5,757 nucleotides of DNA from an uncultured Collinsella sp. (GCA_902494625.1 CABUUB010000098.1:1-5757); one strand, 5' to 3'; positions 1 to 4,826 are shown, numbered from the stretch's first letter. A program made the numbers and translations. The notes: generated by a model from the letters alone, not told the origin.

Positions 1-160
1 AAGTAAAGTTTCGCTCGCCACCGCGCTCGGCGGTAAAGGCGGCACCGCGATTGGCATCGCGTGAAAGCGTGCCCACAAACGCGGCTTGGTCGTTGGCGTT
101 GACGACTTGGATAAAGTCGTCTGTGATCATGGATGTGCCGATGGTCGCGATGCGCAGCAT
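1..160 (-). CDS. Gfo/Idh/MocA-family NAD(P)-dependent oxidoreductase, N-terminal fragment
   Basis: Only the first 53 codons are in the window; the gene continues past the left edge. The protein begins MLRIATIGTSMITDDFIQVV, a beta strand followed by a glycine/serine turn (I-G-T-S-x-I) and a helix. This is the opening of the Rossmann NAD(P)-binding fold as found in Gfo/Idh/MocA oxidoreductases, which have an I-G-x-G/S-x-I start. The next strand ends in V-G-T-L-S-R-D near residues 29-35, where these enzymes contact the cofactor ribose. The ATG at 160 is preceded by AAGGGGG with a short spacer (minus strand), which fixes the start. The gene follows rnhA by 73 bases on the same strand and may share its transcript. 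The family is diverse (sugar, inositol and biliverdin-type substrates), so the substrate cannot be given from this fragment. Confidence 0.8.
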   Translation of the reverse strand, partial: MLRIATIGTSMITDDFIQVVNANDQAAFVGTLSRDANRGAAFTAERGGERNFT

Positions 161-233
161 ACGTCCCCCTTGCGTTGTTTGGTCTACAGGATGAGTGTAG
201 CGCGTGGGGATATAAAGCTGCGCGAAAACGCTA

Positions 234-719
234 TTACAGGTCGCTCTCGTTAAAGCCGGCGTCGATATCGAGGTTGCTGCCGTCGGCCGCCGTGGTGGCG
301 AGCTCATCGCAGCGCTCGTTGAGCTCGTGACCGGCGTGACCCTTAACCCAGATGAACTCAACCTTGTGCTTGCTTTTGGCGGTGAGTAGGCGCTCCCACA
401 GGTCGCGGTTCTTGACGGGTTGCTTGTTGGCGGTTTTCCATCCGCGCTTTTTCCAGCCGTCGATCCAGTGCTTGTTAAAGGCGTTGACGACATACTGCGA
501 ATCGGAATGGACTTCGACCTCGCAAGGGCGGTTGAGCGCCTCGAGCGCCACGATGACCGCCATGAGTTCCATGCGGTTGTTGGTGGTCTTGGCGTAGCCG
601 CGCGAAAGCTCGGAGGTGAAGGTCTTGCCGGCGGGGTTGGTGTATTTGAGCACGGCGCCGTAGCCGCCGCGTCCCGGATTTGATCGGGCCGAGCCGTCGG
701 TGTAGATGATGACCTTCAC
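234..719 (-). CDS. rnhA: Ribonuclease HI
   Basis: A 161-residue cytoplasmic endonuclease that cuts the RNA strand of RNA-DNA hybrids (R-loops, Okazaki primers). All catalytic positions of the family are present: D8 in YTDGS, E51 in NNRMELMA, D73 in HSDSQYV, H128 in WVKGHAGH and D138 in NERCDELA, matching D10, E48, D70, H124 and D134 of the E. coli enzyme. The basic substrate-handling segment WKKRGWKTANKQPVKNRDLW (residues 89-108) is also intact, so this is the classical HI type. About 15 extra residues follow the core domain. The start is GTG at 719, with AAAGGA (minus strand) about five bases upstream. The gene lies 99 bases after the lysR stop, with a possible promoter in that gap, and 73 bases before the oxidoreductase gene. 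Confidence 0.96.
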   Translation of the reverse strand: MKVIIYTDGSARSNPGRGGYGAVLKYTNPAGKTFTSELSRGYAKTTNNRMELMAVIVALEALNRPCEVEVHSDSQYVVNAFNKHWIDGWKKRGWKTANKQPVKNRDLWERLLTAKSKHKVEFIWVKGHAGHELNERCDELATTAADGSNLDIDAGFNESDL

Positions 720-757
720 GGGCTTCCTTTCGTTGAGTGCATTTCATGTGAGTGACC

Positions 758-789
758 ATTGTAGCGCCATGCCCGCCGGGGGCCAGCAA
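758..789 (-). promoter_or_regulatory. Possible rnhA promoter
   Basis: On the minus strand there is a good -10 hexamer TACAAT (763-758), about 38 bases before the rnhA start codon. The best upstream match to a -35 is TTGCTG (789-784), but the spacing is 20 bases, longer than the usual 16-18. It could let rnhA be transcribed apart from lysR. The call rests mainly on the -10 element. Confidence 0.35.
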
Positions 790-818
790 TCTACGATTTC
801 TACCCCGTCTTCCGACTG

Positions 819-1721
819 TTAGTTGGCATGGATGATGCGGTTGAGCTCGTCGAGGTATTGCTGCAAGAGGAGAGAGGGCTTGCGCTCGTCGTGCATGATG
901 TAGCCAACGTGCATCGTTGGGGCGTCTGCTAGCGGGATCGATGCCATGCCCCATTGCATTTCATTGGAGAGGACACCGGTCGACAGGGTGTAACCGTTCG
1001 ACGTGATAAGTAAGTTAGTAAGTGTTCCGCGGTCCGAGATCCGTATGTTGCGGTCGCAAGGGATATAGCTAAAAGGTTCCTCGGCGTAATAGAAGGAGTT
1101 TGAGGTTCCCTGCTCAAAGCTGTAGCGCGTATAGGGCGTGAGGTCGGCAAGGGACAGCTGCGGGCGGCGTGCGAGCGGGTGGCGCTCGCTAACGAAGACG
1201 TGGACCGTCGCGTCGAATAGGGGATGGAAGCTTGCGCGGGCATCGGCGAAGGCCTTCTGCAGAACGCGGGCGTTAAAGTCATCCAGATACAGAATGCCGA
1301 TATCGCTGCGAAACGCACGGACGTCATCGATGATCTGCGATGTGGTGGTCTCGCGCATGATGAACTCGAACTTGCTGTCGCGGCAGCGCTCGACTACGTT
1401 GACAAAGGCCTCGACCGAAAAGGCGTAGTGCTGGGCGGAAATGGCGAGGCGGGCTTGCGGGGTGCCACCGTCCTCGTAGCGTGCCTCGAGCATGTCGGCC
1501 TGCTCTACGACCTGGCGCGCATAGCCCAAAAGCTCGGTGCCGTCGTTGGTGAGCGTGACGCCGCGGCTGGAGCGCGTAAAGATCTCCAGATGGAGCTCTT
1601 GTTCCAGGCTTTTGACGGCGTTTGAGATGTTGGACTGAGCGGTATAGAGGCGCTGAGCTGCGGCGTTGATTGAGCCGGACTCTGCCACGGCAATCAGAAA
1701 ACGAAGCTGCTGAAGGGTCAT
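819..1721 (-). CDS. LysR-family transcriptional regulator, probable regulator of divergent metY
   Basis: A 300-residue DNA-binding regulator. Residues 1-60 form the LysR winged helix-turn-helix: MTLQQLRFLIAVAESGSINA, then A-A-Q-x-L-Y-T-A-Q-S-N-I-S-N-A-V-K-S-L-E as turn and recognition helix, then the wing F-T-R-S-S-R-G-V-T-L-T. A linker helix leads to a periplasmic-binding-protein-like effector domain (about residues 90-295), including an I-G-I-L-Y-L-D-D-F-N segment. Two ATGs are possible, at 1730 and 1721. The Shine-Dalgarno GAGAGG (minus strand, plus-strand 1731-1736) touches the first but is nine bases from the second, and LysR proteins usually start M-x-L-x-Q-L, so 1721 is chosen. The gene is divergent from metY, and a LysR-type box sits between them, so it most likely controls metY and perhaps itself. 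The effector is unknown; O-acetylserine, O-acetylhomoserine or homocysteine would fit other sulfur-pathway LysR proteins. Confidence 0.93.
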   Translation of the reverse strand: MTLQQLRFLIAVAESGSINAAAQRLYTAQSNISNAVKSLEQELHLEIFTRSSRGVTLTNDGTELLGYARQVVEQADMLEARYEDGGTPQARLAISAQHYAFSVEAFVNVVERCRDSKFEFIMRETTTSQIIDDVRAFRSDIGILYLDDFNARVLQKAFADARASFHPLFDATVHVFVSERHPLARRPQLSLADLTPYTRYSFEQGTSNSFYYAEEPFSYIPCDRNIRISDRGTLTNLLITSNGYTLSTGVLSNEMQWGMASIPLADAPTMHVGYIMHDERKPSLLLQQYLDELNRIIHAN

Positions 1722-1742
1722 CGACGCCATCCTCTCGATTGC

Positions 1743-1759
1743 TATCTATAAAACAGATA
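1743..1759. promoter_or_regulatory. LysR-type operator (TATCT-N7-AGATA)
   Basis: A perfect 5-base inverted repeat TATCT / AGATA separated by seven bases; it contains the T-N11-A core typical of LysR-protein sites. Its centre (about 1751) is roughly 66 bases upstream of the predicted metY transcription start near 1817, the usual position of the LysR recognition site. It is 22 bases before the lysR start codon, where bound protein could also repress lysR. The AT-rich arms stand out from the GC-rich surroundings. The repeat and its position are seen; the assignment to this regulator is inferred. Confidence 0.65.
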
Positions 1760-1781
1760 ACAGGTTAGCGCTTTTAAGTGA

Positions 1782-1810
1782 TTGACCGAGGGAAACAATG
1801 CCCGTACTAT
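1782..1810 (+). promoter_or_regulatory. metY promoter
   Basis: A -35 hexamer TTGACC (1782-1787) and a -10 hexamer TACTAT (1805-1810) are separated by exactly 17 bases, the optimum for the housekeeping sigma factor. Transcription would begin near 1817, giving a leader of about 177 nucleotides before the metY start codon. The LysR-type box lies directly upstream. Confidence 0.7.
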
Positions 1811-1827
1811 TCAAAACACACAAAGGC

Positions 1828-1847
1828 GGTAGGTAATTAAGCCAACC
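1828..1847 (+). other. Leader hairpin at the 5' end of the metY transcript
   Basis: GGTAGGT (1828-1834) pairs with GCCAACC (1841-1847) around the loop AATTAA, with one A-A mismatch and one wobble pair. It would be about ten bases from the predicted transcript start. GGTAA (1832-1836) could alternatively pair with TTACC (1888-1892) inside the small upstream ORF, so this may be one state of a larger fold. Confidence 0.4.
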
Positions 1848-1858
1848 ACGGAACCGGG

Positions 1859-1939
1859 ATGCGAAAGGAGGCCCGCATATGAATTGCTTACCAAGACGAA
1901 TGCCGGGCTCCTGTTTGCGCCCGTCGGCGTGATCAGGAG
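1859..1939 (+). promoter_or_regulatory. Candidate leader switch: mutually exclusive RNA structures
   Basis: Three pairings can be drawn. (1) ATGCG (1859-1863) with CGCAT (1874-1878) presents the Shine-Dalgarno AAAGGAGG in a loop next to the small ORF's ATG. (2) 1866-1875 with 1904-1912, nine pairs with one bulged G at 1870, buries that Shine-Dalgarno. (3) 1908-1921 with 1926-1939, a hairpin of 13 pairs (two wobble) with one T-T mismatch and a CGTC tetraloop, covers the end and stop codon of the small ORF. Pairings 2 and 3 share bases 1908-1912 and cannot coexist, and 1 and 2 compete as well. A pyrimidine tract with five T's (CTTCTCTCTTTTTATTT, 1951-1967) follows hairpin 3 by 11 bases, too far for a standard intrinsic terminator. 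Not recognisable as a SAM-I riboswitch or a T-box. Confidence 0.5.
1879..1932 (+). CDS. Candidate 17-residue leader peptide upstream of metY
   Basis: A short ORF encoding MNCLPRRMPGSCLRPSA, ending in TGA at 1930-1932, lies within the metY leader RNA 61 bases before the metY start codon. Its Shine-Dalgarno AAAGGAGG (1864-1871) is followed by a seven-base spacer, at least as strong as metY's own site. Two of 17 codons are cysteine (codons 3 and 12), a notable share upstream of a sulfur-assimilation gene. Codons 4-7 are TTA-CCA-AGA-CGA; TTA, AGA and CGA are scarce in GC-rich genomes, which would slow ribosomes. The last codons and the stop lie inside the hairpin 1908-1939. The arrangement resembles translated leaders that couple ribosome progress to downstream expression; cysteine-containing upstream ORFs before sulfur genes are known in other actinobacteria. 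No relative was recognised, and the ORF could be a by-product of a conserved structured RNA. Confidence 0.55.
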   Translation: MNCLPRRMPGSCLRPSA

Positions 1940-1993
1940 ACAGCGACTTACTTCTCTCTTTTTATTTACTTTCATTCGATCAAGGAGATCATC

Positions 1994-3304
1994 ATGAGCC
2001 AGTTCATCAACAACCCCGAGCACACCTTTGGTTTCGATACCCTGCAGCTTCACGTTGGCCAGGAGAGCGCCGATCCCGCATCCGACTCCCGCGCCGTGCC
2101 TATCTACCAGACCACGAGCTATGTGTTCCGCAATTCCCAGCACGCCGCCGACCGCTTTGGTCTTGCCGACGCCGGCAACATCTACGGCCGTCTGACCAAC
2201 TCCACCCAGGGCGTCTTCGAGGACCGTATCGCCGCACTCGAGGGTGGCGTGGCAGGTCTTGCCGTCGCCTCCGGTGCCGCTGCCATCACCTATACCCTGC
2301 AGGCTCTCGCCCAGGCCGGTGACCACGTGGTCGCCCAGAAGACCATCTACGGCGGTTCCTACAACCTGCTGGAGCATACGCTCTCCCAGTTTGGCGTTGA
2401 GACCACGTTTGTCGATGCCCATAACCTGGAAGAGGTTGAGGGTGCCATCAGGGACAACACCACGGTCATCTATCTCGAGACGCTCGGCAACCCCAACTCC
2501 GACATCCCCAACATCGACGCCATCTCCGAGATCGCCAAGAAGCACGGTCTGCCGGTTGTCGTCGACAACACCTTCGGCACCCCGTATCTGTTCCGTCCGC
2601 TGGAGCATGGTGCCAACATCGTCGTTCACTCCGCAACCAAGTTCATCGGCGGCCACGGCACCTCGCTGGGCGGTGTGATCGTCGACGGCGGTAACTTCGA
2701 TTGGAAGGCGAGCGGCAAGTATGCGCAGATCGCCGAGCCCAACCCCTCCTACCATGGCGTCTCGTTTGCCGAGGCTGCCGGTCCCGCCGCCTTCGCAACC
2801 TATGTCCGCGCTATCTTGCTGCGTGACGAGGGCGCCTGCATCAGCCCGTTCAACGCCTGGATCCTGCTCCAGGGCACCGAGACTCTGTCGCTGCGCGTTG
2901 ACCGTCATGTCGAGAACACCAAGAAGGTCGTTGAGTTCCTGGCTGGTGACAGCCATGTCGCCAAGGTGAACCACCCGAGCCTGTCTGAGCACCCCGATCA
3001 CGAGCTCTATCAGAAGTACTTCCCCAACGGCGGTGCCTCGATCTTTACCTTTGAGATTAAGGGTGGCCAGGAGGCCGCCTGGAAGTTCATCGATCATCTG
3101 CAGGTGTTCTCGCTGCTCGCCAACGTGGCCGACGTCAAGTCGCTCGTCGTGCACCCGGCTACCACCACGCACTCCCAGCTCTCTGCCGAGGAGCTCGCCG
3201 AGCAGAACATCACGCCCTCCACGATCCGTCTTTCCATCGGTACCGAGAACGCCGAGGATATCATTTGGGATCTGAAGCAGGCCTTCGCCGCGCTGGACGA
3301 GTAA
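1994..3304 (+). CDS. metY: O-acetylhomoserine sulfhydrylase (O-acetylhomoserine aminocarboxypropyltransferase)
   Basis: A 436-residue cytoplasmic PLP enzyme of the Cys/Met-metabolism family (fold type I), which converts O-acetylhomoserine and sulfide to homocysteine and acetate in direct-sulfhydrylation methionine synthesis. The start TLQLHVGQ, with S-R-A-V-P-I-Y-Q-T-T-S-Y-V-F (residues 32-45), is characteristic of this branch. Y64-G-R66 (phosphate contact across the dimer), S93-G94 (cofactor phosphate), Y119 (ring stacking), D191 in VVVDNTFGTP (pyridine nitrogen) and K216 in HSATKFIGGHG (Schiff base) are all present. The length is normal for O-acetylhomoserine sulfhydrylases and longer than most cystathionine synthases or lyases. 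ATG at 1994 has AAGGAG (1982-1987) six bases upstream. All 14 lysines use AAG and C-ending codons dominate, suggesting high expression. It has its own promoter, leader and terminator, so it is probably monocistronic. Use of O-succinyl- or O-phosphohomoserine is less likely. Confidence 0.95.
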   Translation: MSQFINNPEHTFGFDTLQLHVGQESADPASDSRAVPIYQTTSYVFRNSQHAADRFGLADAGNIYGRLTNSTQGVFEDRIAALEGGVAGLAVASGAAAITYTLQALAQAGDHVVAQKTIYGGSYNLLEHTLSQFGVETTFVDAHNLEEVEGAIRDNTTVIYLETLGNPNSDIPNIDAISEIAKKHGLPVVVDNTFGTPYLFRPLEHGANIVVHSATKFIGGHGTSLGGVIVDGGNFDWKASGKYAQIAEPNPSYHGVSFAEAAGPAAFATYVRAILLRDEGACISPFNAWILLQGTETLSLRVDRHVENTKKVVEFLAGDSHVAKVNHPSLSEHPDHELYQKYFPNGGASIFTFEIKGGQEAAWKFIDHLQVFSLLANVADVKSLVVHPATTTHSQLSAEELAEQNITPSTIRLSIGTENAEDIIWDLKQAFAALDE

Positions 3305-3314
3305 GGCGACTTGT

Positions 3315-3329
3315 GCAAGGACCCCTTGC
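3315..3329 (+). other. Small perfect hairpin after metY
   Basis: GCAAGG and CCTTGC pair perfectly around a three-base loop, starting 11 bases after the metY stop codon. No T-run follows, so it is not itself a terminator. It may protect the 3' end of the message or have no role. Confidence 0.35.
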
Positions 3330-3364
3330 GACTCGATAGGTATAACTGCATAAAATGCCTGCTC

Positions 3365-3405
3365 AAGGCGCCTGTGCGAACAATGGTTGCACAGGCGCCT
3401 TTTTT
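3365..3405 (+). terminator. Intrinsic terminator of metY
   Basis: A perfect 13-base stem, AAGGCGCCTGTGC (3365-3377) with GCACAGGCGCCTT (3389-3401), closes an 11-base loop and runs into a six-T tract (3400-3405). It lies 60 bases after the metY stop codon and separates metY from the secreted-protein gene. Confidence 0.93.
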
Positions 3406-3419
3406 GCATAGAGCGGATG

Positions 3420-3439
3420 CAAAAACAGGGTTTTTGACA
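3420..3439. promoter_or_regulatory. Inverted repeat overlapping a consensus -35 hexamer
   Basis: CAAAAAC (3420-3426) and GTTTTTG (3430-3436) form a perfect 7-base inverted repeat with a three-base spacer. The right arm overlaps a consensus -35 element TTGACA (3434-3439). No convincing -10 follows at 16-18 bases, so it may be an operator at a weak or activator-dependent promoter, or a chance A/T palindrome. It is 178 bases before the secreted-protein start. Confidence 0.3.
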
Positions 3440-3486
3440 CGCTTTATGCATTTGAGTTGTGGAAAACTCCTGTTGAGAGGATGTGA

Positions 3487-3522
3487 GTTTTACGCAATTG
3501 ACGTGCGCCTTTTGAGTAAAAC
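3487..3522. repeat. Inverted repeat GTTTTAC / GTAAAAC upstream of the secreted-protein gene
   Basis: GTTTTAC (3487-3493) and GTAAAAC (3516-3522) are perfect inverse copies 22 bases apart. Similar GAGT- and AAAAC-containing words recur nearby (GAGTT at 3454, AACTC at 3465), so the region looks like a cluster of related elements. It could be a protein-binding site or part of a structured 5' leader. Confidence 0.35.
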
Positions 3523-3526
3523 CGCA

Positions 3527-3562
3527 GGTCGCGATTTGCTCGGGGTACTATGCAGCGCGATC
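3527..3562 (+). promoter_or_regulatory. Possible promoter and hairpin before the secreted-protein gene
   Basis: TACTAT at 3546-3551, in the context GGTACTAT, resembles the metY -10 and would give a leader of about 60 bases. No matching -35 is visible, so it may depend on an activator or another sigma factor. The same stretch can fold: GGTCGCG (3527-3533) pairs with CGCGATC (3556-3562), and TGC (3537-3539) with GCA (3552-3554) inside. Promoter and RNA readings exclude each other, and both are tentative. Confidence 0.3.
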
Positions 3563-3616
3563 GAATCACACGCAGCTCAAACGCAGCAAAAACGCACTAC
3601 GGAGGTTTCCAGCTAC

Positions 3617-4390
3617 ATGAGGATCGATTCACGAAAACCGAAAGCCGCCGCCCTTTCCGCCGCTCTGACCGTGGCACTTTTGGCGGGCGCCGGTGCAACT
3701 GATGCCCACGCCGCAACACTGTCCGATACGGTTGGATCTACGCCGTCCGAGACGACGCTGGTACAGCCCGTTGACTATCGCGGCGATGGTTATGGTTCCA
3801 TGCAGGAGTGGAACGCCTCGATGGAGGCCAAGCGCGATTCCCTGGAGATGCGCGCTCAGATCATCATGAACATGTACGGTGACTATGCCACCGATGACGA
3901 GCGCGCTGTGCTGCAGGGTTGCATCGACGGCGCGGGTAGCCTGTTGACGATGGGGGAGGTCGACGCCAAGTCGACCGAGCTCGATGAGCTGCGCACTGCG
4001 CTTGAGGATGCCAAGCGCGAAGCGCTCGAGGCTGCCGCCGAGGCGGAGGCTGCCGAGGCCGTCCAAGCTTCGTACTACAACGCCGGTTACACTCCGTCCT
4101 ACGCGTCTGCCGCGTCCTACGCGAACGGATCGGGCCTGACGCGCTCTGCGGGTGTCAATAACTACAACGGGCGCCGCGAGACCTATTACAGCAGTAATGT
4201 GCTTTATCACTATCGCACGGGCGAATGGACTCAGGATTCTGAGGGCTTCTGGCGCGATTCCGACGGCTATTACGTTGTTGCCGCGGGCGATATGGCCCAG
4301 GGCTCGACCTTTACGGGCTCCAAGGGTGATTGCAAGGTCTATGACTCCGGCTGCGCTGCCGGAACCACCGACTACTACACCGGTTGGTAA
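3617..4390 (+). CDS. Secreted protein with coiled coil and aromatic C-terminal domain, function unknown
   Basis: A 257-residue exported protein. Residues 1-32 are a signal peptide: basic n-region (R2, R6, K7, K9), hydrophobic core AALSAALTVALLAGAGA, and a probable signal peptidase I site after A-H-A (residue 32). Residues 45-115 form a mixed segment with one cysteine (C102). Residues 116-149 are an Ala/Glu-rich coiled coil, followed by a Tyr/Ser/Ala linker (150-178). The C-terminal domain (about 179-257) has the landmarks N-Y-N-G-R-R-E-T-Y-Y-S-S, G-E-W-x-x-D-S-E-G-F, D-G-Y-Y-V-V-A, and K-V-Y-D-S-G-C-A-A-G-T-T-D-Y-Y near the end, with C239 and C246 possibly a disulfide. Its shape recalls small beta-barrel 3D/RlpA-like cell-wall domains, which is inference only. 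The frame stays open upstream to 3311, but the signal peptide and the GGAGG at 3601-3605 (11-base spacer) set the start at 3617. Probably acts at the cell wall. Confidence 0.85.
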   Translation: MRIDSRKPKAAALSAALTVALLAGAGATDAHAATLSDTVGSTPSETTLVQPVDYRGDGYGSMQEWNASMEAKRDSLEMRAQIIMNMYGDYATDDERAVLQGCIDGAGSLLTMGEVDAKSTELDELRTALEDAKREALEAAAEAEAAEAVQASYYNAGYTPSYASAASYANGSGLTRSAGVNNYNGRRETYYSSNVLYHYRTGEWTQDSEGFWRDSDGYYVVAAGDMAQGSTFTGSKGDCKVYDSGCAAGTTDYYTGW

Positions 4391-4421
4391 TCTTCCATAA
4401 GCAAAATAGGCACATGATGGG

Positions 4422-4471
4422 CGGGCGTCTTTACTGAGCCTTTGGGCACAACGTAGGGGCGTCCGTTTTTT
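4422..4471 (+). terminator. Intrinsic terminator of the secreted-protein gene
   Basis: 4422-4434 pairs with 4453-4465 over 13 uninterrupted pairs, four of them G-U, followed by six T's (4466-4471). The 18-base loop contains a second small hairpin, GCC (4438-4440) with GGC (4445-4447). It begins 31 bases after the stop codon. Confidence 0.82.
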
Positions 4472-4512
4472 GTGCGTGCTTGAGTTAACAGAGCGCTTAC
4501 CGTGGCAGTACG

Positions 4513-4530
4513 CCGCGCATATGGGCGCGG
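4513..4530 (+). other. GC-rich hairpin upstream of the small membrane protein
   Basis: CCGCGC (4513-4518) and GCGCGG (4525-4530) pair perfectly around the loop ATATGG. No T-run follows. It would form in the 5' leader of the small membrane-protein transcript if that starts after the terminator at 4471; no clear promoter was found there. Confidence 0.35.
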
Positions 4531-4540
4531 GGCACACTAG

Positions 4541-4569
4541 TTCATGAGAAATAAGGTCTTTCTCGTGGA
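4541..4569 (+). promoter_or_regulatory. Hairpin overlapping the Shine-Dalgarno of the small membrane protein
   Basis: TTCATGAGAAA (4541-4551) pairs with TTTCTCGTGGA (4559-4569) over 11 pairs, two of them G-T wobbles, with the seven-base loop TAAGGTC. The last three bases of the stem are the first three of the Shine-Dalgarno GGAGGA (4567-4572). The fold would partly hide the ribosome site and could limit translation or act as a thermometer-like element. The structure is read by eye; a role is inferred. Confidence 0.45.
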
Positions 4570-4581
4570 GGAAGTGGTCTT

Positions 4582-4788
4582 GTGAACGCTCGAGATATCG
4601 CCGTTGCCGCCGTTGCATTGACGCTTGGTTGCCTTGGTCCTACGGCCGCGCTCGTCGCGGGTGTGCAGGGGTCTTGTGGGGCTGCCTCTATCGTGGTTGG
4701 CGTGTTGATCGCGGCCGCGCTGCTGGGAAGTGCGGGTGTAGTCCTTTGTCGCGACGATGAGGACCAGGCGTCGGAGTCGCAGCTCTAA
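4582..4788 (+). CDS. Small two-helix membrane protein, unknown function
   Basis: A 68-residue protein starting at GTG, with GGAGGA (4567-4572) nine bases upstream. Two hydrophobic stretches, about residues 6-27 and 34-55, flank a short loop with G-S-C-G, and a hydrophilic acidic tail (C-R-D-D-E-D-Q-A-S-E-S) ends the protein. This predicts a helical hairpin in the cytoplasmic membrane. The first segment contains T-L-G-C, but -3 is T and no basic n-region precedes it, so a lipoprotein is unlikely. No family was recognised. It stands alone between two terminators, so context gives no functional clue. The Shine-Dalgarno, the terminators on both sides and the alternating hydrophobic pattern support it as real. 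Confidence 0.68.
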   Translation: MNARDIAVAAVALTLGCLGPTAALVAGVQGSCGAASIVVGVLIAAALLGSAGVVLCRDDEDQASESQL

Positions 4789-4826
4789 CCGTTGTGAAGC
4801 TGATTTTTGGCCAAAGATGAAGAAGG

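Noticed and set aside
475..954. 159-residue minus-strand frame overlapping rnhA and lysR
   Set aside because: It lies in another frame of two well-supported genes, and its His/Arg-rich composition is typical of a shadow frame.
1817..1993. SAM riboswitch or T-box in the metY leader
   Set aside because: The conserved SAM-I core words and the T-box sequence with its specifier arrangement are not seen. A different riboswitch class cannot be excluded by eye.
3326..3356. Promoter for a short RNA ending at the metY terminator (TTGCGA with TATAAC or TAAAAT)
   Set aside because: Spacings are 9 or 19 bases with weak hexamers; read-through from metY explains the terminator.
1811..3451. 546-residue open frame on the minus strand, opposite metY
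   Set aside because: It is antisense to a clear PLP enzyme, has no recognisable domain and no good ribosome site, and crosses the metY terminator and promoter region. Long antisense frames are expected opposite strongly codon-biased GC-rich genes.
3311..3616. N-terminal extension of the secreted-protein frame
   Set aside because: The extension would contain the metY terminator and would put 102 residues before an obvious signal peptide. The Shine-Dalgarno at 3601-3605 points to 3617.
3523..3616. c-di-AMP (ydaO-type) riboswitch before the envelope gene
   Set aside because: Such elements precede wall-protein genes in actinobacteria, but their conserved GGGG-TGAATCC-like core is absent and the leader is too short.
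3629..4618. 329-residue minus-strand frame opposite the secreted protein
   Set aside because: Low-complexity Arg/Gly/Val-rich translation, no domain, spans a terminator; a shadow of the plus-strand gene.
4780..4808. Separate terminator CAGCT-N13-AGCTG-ATTTTT at the end of the small membrane protein gene
   Set aside because: Only five pairs with a long loop, overlapping the coding end; the much stronger stem at 4827-4862 is the better candidate.
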